From: CAZQFV01 sp964613665
Lineage (GTDB): Bacteria > Chloroflexota > Chloroflexia > DTKN01
Length of the DNA: 64,000 bases
Reading direction: 5' to 3'
Assembly (NCBI GenBank): GCA_964613665.1
Contig: CAZTIG010000006.1
Coordinates: 35,890-99,889 of the forward strand
The number at the start of each line of letters is the position of its first letter. The stretch's first letter is position 1. The notes beneath the pieces were generated by a model. The model was not told where the DNA came from, did no database searches, and saw only the letters and a list, made by a program, of their open reading frames with translations. Position numbers and translations under genes: made by a program. Below, one piece after another: positions 49,454 to 56,774 of the stretch.

Positions 49454-51241
49454 ATGGCTGGAAGCAACTGCTACACCGGCAAGGTCCTGCGGGTCGACCT
49501 GACCACCGGGCGGATCGCCACCGAGCCGCTGAACGAGGCCTGGGCGCGCGACTATATCGGCGGCAAGGGGCTGGTCTTTCGCTACCTGTACGAGGAGCTG
49601 GAGCCGGGCACCGATCCCCTTTCCCCCGCCAACGTCGTGGTGCTCTTTCCCGGAGCGCTGGCCGGCACGATCGTCGCCACCACCGCGCGAACCTGCGTCG
49701 GGGCGCGCTCGCCGGCCACCGGGACGATCCTGGATTCGTACGTGGGCGGAGGACTGGGGGCCATGCTGAAGTATGCCGGCTACGACGGCGCCATCATCAC
49801 CGGCAAGGCCGCCGGGCCGGTCTACCTCTTCATCGACGACAACCGGGTCGAGATCCGCGACGCCGCCGACCTCTGGGGCAAGACGATCTGGGAGACGGAG
49901 AACCTGCTGGAGGAAAAGGCCGGCCCCGGGCGCATCGTCACCCTCAGCGCCGGCCCGGCCGGCGAGAGGCTGGTGCCCTTTGCCTGCCTGACCTCGGAGG
50001 CCTACCGCCAGTGCGGCCGGGGCGGCCTGGGGGCAGTCTTTGGCAGCAAGAACCTGAAGAGCATCGCCGTGCGCGGCAGCGGCGCGGTGCACGTGCCCGA
50101 CATGGCGGCCTTCCTCCAGCTCTACCGCGGCCTCATGACCAACAATCTGCTCACCGAGACCAACCTGTGGGCCAACACCGACGGCACGCCCATCCTGGTC
50201 AACCTGACCAACGACGCCGGCCTCTTCCCCACCCGCGGTTTCACCCAGGGCGTCTTTGACGGTAAGGACGGCATCAACACCGAGGCCGTCCAGGCGGCGC
50301 TGGTGCGCAAGCGCGCCTGCACCAATTGCCCGCTGGCCTGCGGCCGGCTGACCCGCAGCCGCAGCGGCGAGCTCGTCGAGGGCCCCGAGTACGAGACCAT
50401 CGGTCTGGGCGGCGGCAACTGCGGCATCGGCGACCTCGATGCCCTCATCGCCTACAACCGCCTCTGCGACAACCTGGGCCTGGACTCGATCTCCACCGGC
50501 AACGTCATCGGCCTGGCCATGACGATGACGGAGGAGGGTATCCACGACCTGGGCCTGCGCTACGGCCAGGTGGAGGGCTACCTGCAGGCGGTGCAGGACA
50601 TCGCCTACCGCCGCGGCACCTGGGCCGAGCTGGCCCACGGCGCCCGCTGGCTGGCCCGGAAGTATGGCGGGGAGGGCGTGGCCCTGGAGATCAAGGGTCT
50701 GGAGTTCCCGGCCTATGACCCGCGGGGTGGTTTTGGCATGGGCCTGGCCTATGCCACCTCCGAGCGCGGGGCCTGCCACATGCGCTCCTTTGTCGTGGCC
50801 AACGAGGCCATCTTCGCCACCTTCTTCCCCGACTCGTTCGAGGGCAAGGCCCAGATGGTCATCAACGACCAGAACCTCAACTCGGTCAAGTGGACCGGCA
50901 TCTTCTGCGACTTCTGGGCCATCACCGCCGCGGACATCGCCGCGCTGATCTCGGCCGGCACCGGCCGCACCTACACGGCCGAGGAGGCGCTGCACATCGG
51001 CGAACGCATCTGGAACGTCGGCCGGCTGTTCAACGTGCGCGAGGGCTTCGGGCGACAGGACGATGGGGCGCCGCCGGCACTCTTCGACCGGCCCCTGCGC
51101 AACGGCAAGGCCGCCGGCAAGGTCTACACCCACGCGGCCTACGAGGCCGCCCTGGACGAGTACTATGCCCTGCGCGGGTGGGACCGCCAGGGAGTGCCCA
51201 CGCCGGAGAAGCTGGCGGCGCTGGGGATCGCCGACCTGTAG
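49454..51241 (+). CDS. Tungsten-type aldehyde:ferredoxin oxidoreductase (AOR), copy 2
   Basis: A 595-residue AOR-family catalytic subunit. Cluster Cys are CTNCPLAC (Cys289, 292, 296) and Cys485 in WTGIFCDFWAIT. Pterin-binding phrases are YIGGKGLVFRYLYEE, GRGGLGAVFGSKNLKSIAV and AYDPRGGFGMGLAYATSERG. It is followed nine bases later by a polyferredoxin, the arrangement of the AorB-AorA pair of the Aromatoleum-type enzyme, where the small subunit wires electrons between AOR units; the FAD subunit AorC is not nearby. Likely aldehyde donors are products of the putrescine and omega-amino acid aminotransferases around it. CAAGGAGG precedes the ATG. Confidence 0.9.
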   Translation: MAGSNCYTGKVLRVDLTTGRIATEPLNEAWARDYIGGKGLVFRYLYEELEPGTDPLSPANVVVLFPGALAGTIVATTARTCVGARSPATGTILDSYVGGGLGAMLKYAGYDGAIITGKAAGPVYLFIDDNRVEIRDAADLWGKTIWETENLLEEKAGPGRIVTLSAGPAGERLVPFACLTSEAYRQCGRGGLGAVFGSKNLKSIAVRGSGAVHVPDMAAFLQLYRGLMTNNLLTETNLWANTDGTPILVNLTNDAGLFPTRGFTQGVFDGKDGINTEAVQAALVRKRACTNCPLACGRLTRSRSGELVEGPEYETIGLGGGNCGIGDLDALIAYNRLCDNLGLDSISTGNVIGLAMTMTEEGIHDLGLRYGQVEGYLQAVQDIAYRRGTWAELAHGARWLARKYGGEGVALEIKGLEFPAYDPRGGFGMGLAYATSERGACHMRSFVVANEAIFATFFPDSFEGKAQMVINDQNLNSVKWTGIFCDFWAITAADIAALISAGTGRTYTAEEALHIGERIWNVGRLFNVREGFGRQDDGAPPALFDRPLRNGKAAGKVYTHAAYEAALDEYYALRGWDRQGVPTPEKLAALGIADL

Positions 51242-51250
51242 GAGGATGCC

Positions 51251-51652
51251 ATGCCGCTCAAGTTTCGCAATACGCTCTGCACCGGCTGCCACCTGTGCGA
51301 ATTGGCCTGCTCGGCCTACCACGTCGGCGAGTTCGCCCCGACGCGGGCGCGCATCCGCGCCACGGTGCGCCCCCAGACCGGCGAGGCCAGGGTGATGGCC
51401 TGTTTCTCCTGCCCCGACGCGCCCTGCATCGCCGCCTGCCCGGAGCAGGCCATCTCCCGGGCCGGTCCGCGCCAGCCGCTCACCATCGACCCGCAAAAGT
51501 GCGACGGCTGCCAGGTCTGTATACCGGCCTGCCCTTACGGGGCCATGTACTACGACCAGCAGGCTTCCTACGCCCTGGCCTGCGACATGTGCGGCGGCGA
51601 TCCGCAGTGCGTCAAGTACTGCTATCCCGAGGCCGTGGTGATGGCCGAGTAG
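51251..51652 (+). CDS. Four-cluster polyferredoxin (AorA-like electron-transfer subunit)
   Basis: A 133-residue protein with 16 Cys arranged for four [4Fe-4S] clusters: CTGCHLCELAC (10-20), CFSCPDAPCIAACP (51-64), CDGCQVCIPACP (84-95) and CDMCGGDPQCVKYCYP (111-126). This is the DmsB/HycB/AorA layout. Nine bases after AOR copy 2, it is almost certainly its redox partner. In the Aromatoleum AOR the homologous subunit forms an electron-conducting filament; that property is an inference here. GGAGGATGCC overlaps the start region. It is followed by the putrescine aminotransferase after 72 bases. Confidence 0.88.
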   Translation: MPLKFRNTLCTGCHLCELACSAYHVGEFAPTRARIRATVRPQTGEARVMACFSCPDAPCIAACPEQAISRAGPRQPLTIDPQKCDGCQVCIPACPYGAMYYDQQASYALACDMCGGDPQCVKYCYPEAVVMAE

Positions 51653-51724
51653 CCCGGCGCCGATCGCTACACCGATTCCGCGGGCCCGTGTGGCCCCGGC
51701 GACACTCGCGTGGGGAGGTATGGC

Positions 51725-53101
51725 ATGAGCAACTATGAACAGGCCCTGGACTACTCGCAGCGCTGGCTGGAGATCATGGAGAAGCCGGCCCTCTCGGAGG
51801 CCGAGGCCAAGGAGATCATCGCCGAGAGCCAGTTCAACTTTGCCGAGCACTTTAACCGCGGCTGGCTCGAGTACCGCAAGTCGGTGACCGAGGCCGGCGA
51901 CTGGGCAGCTACCGAGTGGACCGGCTCGGGAGCCCTCTTCCGCGACGTCCTGGGCCGCGAGTACATCGACTGCCTGGGTGGCTATGGGCTGCTGGACCTG
52001 GGGTGGTCCCACCCCGAGGTGGTCCGCGCGGTCAAGGCCCAGCTGAGCTACCGCACGCCCATGCCCAGCCAGGAGCTGATCGACCCGCTGCGCGGCGTGC
52101 TGGCCCGCCTGGTGGCCCAGATCACCCCCGGCGACATCCAGTACAGCTTCTTCGCCGCCAGCGGCACCGAGGCGGTGGAAGGGGCCATCAAGCTGGCCAA
52201 GATGTACACCCGCCGGCCCGCCTTCATCGCCGCCTTGCAGGCCTTTCACGGCAAGACGATGGGCTCGCTCAGCATGTTGGGCAAGGCCGACTTCCGTGAG
52301 CCGGTCGGTATCCTCTATGGGGGACCGGTCTATCACGTCCCCTTTGGCGATGCCGCGGCCGTCGAGCGCCAGCTGGACGCCTGCAAGAAGGTGGGCGTGG
52401 GCGTGGCCGCGGTGCTGATGGAGCCGATCCAGGGCGAGGCCGGCGCTATCGTGCCGCCCGACGACTTCTGGCCGCGGCTGCGCGAGCTGACCCGCGCCTA
52501 CGGCACCCTGCTCATCGCCGACGAGGTCCAGACCGGCATGGGCCGCACCGGCAAGCTGTGGGGAGTGGATCACTGGGACGTCGTCCCCGACATCATGGCG
52601 CTGGCCAAGTCGTTCGGCGGCGGGGTCATGCCGATCAGCGCCTTTTGCTCCACCGCCGAGATCTGGCAGGTGATGATGGAGCCGAACCCCTTTATCCACA
52701 CCACCACCACCGGCGGCAACCCCCTCGCTTGCAGCGCAGCCATCGCCGCCATCCACGTCACCCTGCGCGAGCGGCTGTGGGAGGTGGCCGCGGCCAAGGG
52801 GGAGTATGCCATCCCCCGCCTGAAGGGCCTTGCCCGGCGCTACCCGCAGGCCTTTGACCCGGCCTTTGGCGGGGACGGCATCACCGGCCGGGGCCTGTTG
52901 ATCGGCATGCACTTTCGCAACCCGGAGGTGGGCTACAAGGTGGCTGCCGGCCTCTTCAAGCGCGGCGTCTTGGTGGCCGGCACCCTCACGAGCGCCCACA
53001 CCGTGCGCATCGAACCGCCGCTGGTCATCGGCTACGAGCAGATCGACGCCGTGCTCGAGCGGCTGGCGGACACGCTGGCCGAGGTGAGCAGGAGCCTCTG
53101 A
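51725..53101 (+). CDS. patA: Putrescine aminotransferase
   Basis: A 458-residue class III aminotransferase that aligns over its full length with E. coli YgjG/PatA (459 aa). Matching stretches are RGWLEYRKSVTEAGDWAATE, YIDCLGGYGLLDLGWSHPEV, PMPSQELIDPLRGVLARLVA, LLIADEVQTGMGRTGKLWGV (PLP-binding Asp), LAKSFGGGVMPISAFCSTAE (Lys) and RGVLVAGTLTSAHTVRIEPP. The enzyme converts putrescine to 4-aminobutanal with 2-oxoglutarate; cadaverine is also a substrate in E. coli. With PotABCD on the opposite strand it defines a polyamine route. The ATG at 51725 has GGGGAGG upstream. Confidence 0.88.
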   Translation: MSNYEQALDYSQRWLEIMEKPALSEAEAKEIIAESQFNFAEHFNRGWLEYRKSVTEAGDWAATEWTGSGALFRDVLGREYIDCLGGYGLLDLGWSHPEVVRAVKAQLSYRTPMPSQELIDPLRGVLARLVAQITPGDIQYSFFAASGTEAVEGAIKLAKMYTRRPAFIAALQAFHGKTMGSLSMLGKADFREPVGILYGGPVYHVPFGDAAAVERQLDACKKVGVGVAAVLMEPIQGEAGAIVPPDDFWPRLRELTRAYGTLLIADEVQTGMGRTGKLWGVDHWDVVPDIMALAKSFGGGVMPISAFCSTAEIWQVMMEPNPFIHTTTTGGNPLACSAAIAAIHVTLRERLWEVAAAKGEYAIPRLKGLARRYPQAFDPAFGGDGITGRGLLIGMHFRNPEVGYKVAAGLFKRGVLVAGTLTSAHTVRIEPPLVIGYEQIDAVLERLADTLAEVSRSL

Positions 53102-53192
53102 AGCGGTCAGCTTTCAGCGACCCCGTTCCGGCCACCTGGCACGTGCTGCGGCTGACTGCTGGTCGCTGAAAGCCGATCGCTGATCGCTTCTC
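53102..53192. repeat. Inverted-repeat element, family B, right copy
   Basis: GGTCAGCTTTCAGCGACC near 53105-53122 faces GGTCGCTGAAAGCCGATCGC near 53161-53180. The 23-base segment 53102-53124 is the exact reverse complement of 49400-49422, so the two family B copies bracket AOR copy 2, the polyferredoxin and patA in opposite orientation. Confidence 0.7.
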
Positions 53193-53208
53193 CTCCGGAG
53201 GAGTGCCC

Positions 53209-54402
53209 GTGCCGGAATTTCCGCTGGGCGACGTCATCGTCCTGGACCTCTCCCGCATCCTGGCCGGCCCCTACTGCACCATGATGCTGGCCGACCTGGG
53301 GGCCACCGTGCTCAAGGTGGAGGCGCCGGGACGCGGCGATGACACCCGCCAGTGGGGGCCGCCCTTTGTCGGCGGTGAGTCGGCCTACTACCTGTGCGTC
53401 AACCGCGGCAAAAAGTCGCTCACCCTCAACCTGAAGAGCGGGCGCGGCCGCGAGATCGTCCGTGCCCTGGCTGGCCGGGCCGACGTGCTGGTGGAGAACT
53501 TTTACCCGGGGACGATGGCCGGGTGGGGCCTGGGCTATGAGGCGCTGCGCGCGCTGAACCCGCGACTGGTCTACTGCGCCATCAGCGGCTACGGGCAGGA
53601 CGGCCCCTACCGCGACCGGCCGGGCTACGACTTTATCATCCAGGCCCAGGGCGGCATCATGAGCATCACCGGGCCGGTCGATGGGCCGCCCATGAAGGTG
53701 GGGGTGGCCATTGTCGACATCACCGCCGGGATGAACGCCGCCGTGGCCATCCTGGCCGCACTGCACGAGCGCGGGGCCAGCGGCCAGGGCCAGTACATCG
53801 ACATCGCCCTGTTCGACTCCCAGGTGGCCTGGCTGGCCAACGTCGGCAGCAACTACCTGGTCTCGGGGGAGCGGCCGGCGCGCTACGGCAACGCCCACCC
53901 CAACATCGTGCCCTACGAGCCCTTCCCGGCGAGCGATGGCTGGATCGCCGTGGGTGTGGGCAACGACCGGCAGTGGCAGGACCTCTGCCTTCTCGCTGGC
54001 TGGGCCGACCTGGCCGCCGACCCGCGCTACGCCACCAACCCGCTGCGGGTGCAGAACCGGGACACCTTGATTCCAGCCCTGCAAGTTCGCTTCCGCCAGC
54101 GGCCGGCCCAGGAGTGGGAGCAGGCCCTGCTCGGGGCCAACATCCCCTGCGCCACGATCCAGACCGTCGACCAGGTCTTTGCCGACCCCCAGGTCCGGGC
54201 CCGCGGGATGGTCGTCGAACTGCCCCACCCGACGGCCGGCACCGTGCGGGTGGCCGGCTCGCCGCTGAAGCTTTCCCGCACCCCCGTGCGCCTGGCCGAG
54301 CCGCCGCCGCTCCTGGGCCAGCACACTGCCGAGGTGCTGCAGGCATACCTCGACTACGGCCCCGAGGAGATCGCCCGGCTGCGGGACGAGGGGGTGATCT
54401 GA
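53209..54402 (+). CDS. CaiB/BaiF-type family III CoA-transferase
   Basis: A 397-residue class III CoA-transferase. The N-terminal VIVLDLSRILAGPYCTMMLA and DLGATVLKVEAPGRGDDTRQ are family signatures. The catalytic Asp is in PGYDFIIQAQGGIMSITG (about residue 144). Such enzymes move CoA between acyl-CoA and a free acid without energy input. In this operon it could activate acids made by AOR (for example 4-aminobutyrate or succinate), or another intermediate; the acid is not predictable. GTG 53209 is preferred over the GTG at 53203, which lies inside the GGAGGAG site. Confidence 0.87.
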   Translation: MPEFPLGDVIVLDLSRILAGPYCTMMLADLGATVLKVEAPGRGDDTRQWGPPFVGGESAYYLCVNRGKKSLTLNLKSGRGREIVRALAGRADVLVENFYPGTMAGWGLGYEALRALNPRLVYCAISGYGQDGPYRDRPGYDFIIQAQGGIMSITGPVDGPPMKVGVAIVDITAGMNAAVAILAALHERGASGQGQYIDIALFDSQVAWLANVGSNYLVSGERPARYGNAHPNIVPYEPFPASDGWIAVGVGNDRQWQDLCLLAGWADLAADPRYATNPLRVQNRDTLIPALQVRFRQRPAQEWEQALLGANIPCATIQTVDQVFADPQVRARGMVVELPHPTAGTVRVAGSPLKLSRTPVRLAEPPPLLGQHTAEVLQAYLDYGPEEIARLRDEGVI

Positions 54403-54449
54403 AAGGCCGCCGCGTGATCCGCGAGACATGAACTGACAAGGAGGTCACC

Positions 54450-55727
54450 GTGACAAAACAGGAAGAACTGGCCAAAGCAGCGAGCCTTTCCCCGGTCTGG
54501 CCCCACTACACCGACATCTTGGTGGAGCGGGCTGCGGGCTGCTACATCCACGACGCCGACGGCCGGCGCTACCTCGATTTCACCTGCGGCATCGGCGTGA
54601 CCAACACCGGGCACTGCCACCCGCGGGTGGTGCAGGCAGCGCAGGAGCAGTGCGCCCGGCTCATCCACGGCCAGGCCAACATCGTCTACCACCGGCCTAT
54701 GCTGCACCTGGTCCAGGAGCTGCGCGCGATCGTGCCGGCGGGCCTGGACTCGTTCTTCTTCTCCAACAGCGGCGCCGAGGCCGTCGAGGCGGCGGTCAAG
54801 CTGGCCCGCCACGCCACCGGCAAGCCGGGGATCATCGTCTTCCAGGGCTCTTTCCACGGGCGCACGGTGGGGACGATGTCGCTGACCACCTCCAAGACGA
54901 TCTACCGCCTGCGCTACCAGCCGCTGATGCCCGGCGTGGCCGTGGCCCCCTATCCCTACGCCTATCGCTACGGCTGGCCGGCCGAGGAGACGGTGCGTTT
55001 CTGCCTGCAGGAGCTGCGGCTGCTGCTGGTGAGCCAGAGCGACCCCGCAGAGACGGCCGCCCTCCTGGTGGAGCCGGTGCTGGGCGAGGGCGGCTACGTC
55101 GTCCCGCCGCCGGCCTTTCTCCCCGGCCTGCGGGCCATCGCCGACGAGTTCGGCCTGCTGCTCATCGCCGACGAGGTCCAGAGCGGCTTTGGCCGCACCG
55201 GGCGCTGGTTCGCCGTGGACCACTGGAATGTCGTCCCCGACATCATGGTCATGGCCAAGGGGCTGGCCTCCGGCTTCCCCCTGAGCGGCATCGCGGCCCG
55301 GCGCGAGCTGATGGAGAAGTGGGTGCCCGGCTCGCACGGCGGCACCTACGGCGGCAACGCCGTATCGTGTGCCGCCGCGGTGGCCACCATCCAGGCCATG
55401 CGGGAAGAGGGAATGGTCGAGAACAGCGCTCGCCAGGGGGCCTATCTGCTGGCGCGCCTGCGCGAGCTGCAGCAGCCGCACCCGTGCATCGGCGACGTGC
55501 GCGGCCTGGGGCTGATGGTGGGAGTCGAGTTCACCGCCGACGGCGAACCGGACAAGGCCACGGCCAAAGCCGTGCGCCAGGCCTGCCAGGAGCGCGGCCT
55601 GCTCCTGCTGACCTGCGGGCCGTGGGACAATACCATCCGCTGGATCCCGCCGCTCATCGTGACGCGGGAGCAGTTGCAGGAGGCGCTGGGGATCTTTGAG
55701 CAGGCGCTGGCGGCGGTAGGGGTATAG
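54450..55727 (+). CDS. gabT: 4-Aminobutyrate aminotransferase-like class III enzyme
   Basis: A 425-residue class III aminotransferase of the GabT type. LDFTCGIGVTNTGHCHPRVV, FFFSNSGAEAVEAAVKLARH and FQGSFHGRTVGTMSLTTSK are typical. LLIADEVQSGFGRTGRWFAV holds the PLP-binding Asp and VMAKGLASGFPLSGIAARRE the Lys. GabT converts 4-aminobutyrate to succinate semialdehyde, the next step after putrescine is turned to 4-aminobutanal (PatA) and 4-aminobutyrate (a dehydrogenase or AOR). This completes a plausible putrescine-to-succinate-semialdehyde route. The start is GTG with AAGGAGGTCACC upstream. It is the last gene of the rightward unit. Confidence 0.82.
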   Translation: MTKQEELAKAASLSPVWPHYTDILVERAAGCYIHDADGRRYLDFTCGIGVTNTGHCHPRVVQAAQEQCARLIHGQANIVYHRPMLHLVQELRAIVPAGLDSFFFSNSGAEAVEAAVKLARHATGKPGIIVFQGSFHGRTVGTMSLTTSKTIYRLRYQPLMPGVAVAPYPYAYRYGWPAEETVRFCLQELRLLLVSQSDPAETAALLVEPVLGEGGYVVPPPAFLPGLRAIADEFGLLLIADEVQSGFGRTGRWFAVDHWNVVPDIMVMAKGLASGFPLSGIAARRELMEKWVPGSHGGTYGGNAVSCAAAVATIQAMREEGMVENSARQGAYLLARLRELQQPHPCIGDVRGLGLMVGVEFTADGEPDKATAKAVRQACQERGLLLLTCGPWDNTIRWIPPLIVTREQLQEALGIFEQALAAVGV

Positions 55728-55950
55728 GCCGCCGGGCAGGACGGCGCAGCCGCCGAGAGAGCGAGCATATCGTCTACCTGCCCCATGTGATGCGGCAATA
55801 GGCCGGGCAAAAGGGGGCCCGCTGCGCCTCCAGGGCCCGCCGCAGTGGCCCGTGCTATGCGCGAGAGCGGCGCCCTCCAGGCGGCCGGAAGCCGCCAGCG
55901 AGGCAGGCGCGGGATTCGTGAGCGGACGTAGACCGGAACCGGGAGGTGGG
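55728..55950. other. Convergent gap, no gene seen
   Basis: 223 bases between the GabT-like gene (plus) and the DUF1361 gene (minus). Only short GC-rich inverted repeats are visible (GGGGGCCCGCTGCGCC...GGGCCCGCC). No frame gives a convincing protein. Confidence 0.4.
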
Positions 55951-56652
55951 CTACTCGCCATCGGGCCGGCCGGATCGTTCGACCGGCCGCGGCAGCCGCG
56001 TCATGGCAAAGAGCGCCAGGTAGATCGAGCCGAGCACGGCTGTCAGCAGGAACGACACCGCCAGCGTGCGCGGGTGGGCCAGCGGGTAGGCCAGCCGGCC
56101 GAGGATGTCGCCCGCCAGCCCGCGCGGGTCCGCCAGCACGTCCCAGCTGTTCCAGCCCAGGAAACGCCCCAGGTAGATACCGAAGCTGCTGGCGACCAGC
56201 ACGGCCAGGGCAAAGAGCCAGCTCCATGCCCGCCCCCACCGGCCCCGCACCAGCTCCTGCATCGTGTAGAGCGAGCTCAAGCCCAGGAAGAGGCCGGCCC
56301 AAGCAAAGGCAAAGATCAGGAATAGATCGAACCACAGCGGCACCGGGGCGCGCTCCCGCAGATGCAGGAAGTCGGTCAGGATGTACGGGGCATTGGGAAA
56401 AAAGAGCAGCCAGCCCGATCCGCACAGCAGAGCGGCCAGCTTCATCCGCCCTCCCCGGCGCCAGGCCCGCTCGGCCAGCACGGCCAAGACCCACGGGATC
56501 CAGGCCAGGAAGAGGTTCCAGACGAGAAAGGCGTACGTCAGGTGGCCGGAGTAGAAGGCCCGGACCACGACCATGCCGACCGCCACGGCCGAGGCCAGGG
56601 CCGCTACCAGGAAGATGGTGCGCTGCTGATCGGGTTGGCTCTGCGGGCCCAT
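55951..56652 (-). CDS. DUF1361 membrane protein
   Basis: A 233-residue membrane protein with about six to seven hydrophobic segments. Diagnostic motifs of DUF1361 are FLVWNLFLAWIPWVLAVLAE and WLLFFPNAPYILTDFLHLRE, followed by WFDLFLIFAFAWAGLFLGLS and a SSFGIYLGRFLGWNSWDVLA segment. The family has no known function. The C-terminus ends in a basic, Arg-rich tail. It is on the minus strand after the WD40 lipoprotein gene (122-base gap), and may or may not be in the same unit. Confidence 0.82.
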   Translation of the reverse strand: MGPQSQPDQQRTIFLVAALASAVAVGMVVVRAFYSGHLTYAFLVWNLFLAWIPWVLAVLAERAWRRGGRMKLAALLCGSGWLLFFPNAPYILTDFLHLRERAPVPLWFDLFLIFAFAWAGLFLGLSSLYTMQELVRGRWGRAWSWLFALAVLVASSFGIYLGRFLGWNSWDVLADPRGLAGDILGRLAYPLAHPRTLAVSFLLTAVLGSIYLALFAMTRLPRPVERSGRPDGE

Positions 56653-56774
56653 CGTTCCCTCCTATCGCGCGTCGGGAGACTGCCGGCCCATCGTAAACGC
56701 AACCGCCCCCGCTCCACCCGACGCTGCCCCTACGCTTGCCCTACGCCGTGTGCCGGCAGGCTCGCCGCCCCCTC

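Noticed and set aside
49358..52999. Antisense reading frame of about 1,200 codons over AOR copy 2, the ferredoxin and patA
   Set aside because: High GC makes stop codons rare in the complementary frame. The translation is His/Gly/Arg/Val-rich with no domain, while the plus-strand frames encode clear enzymes.
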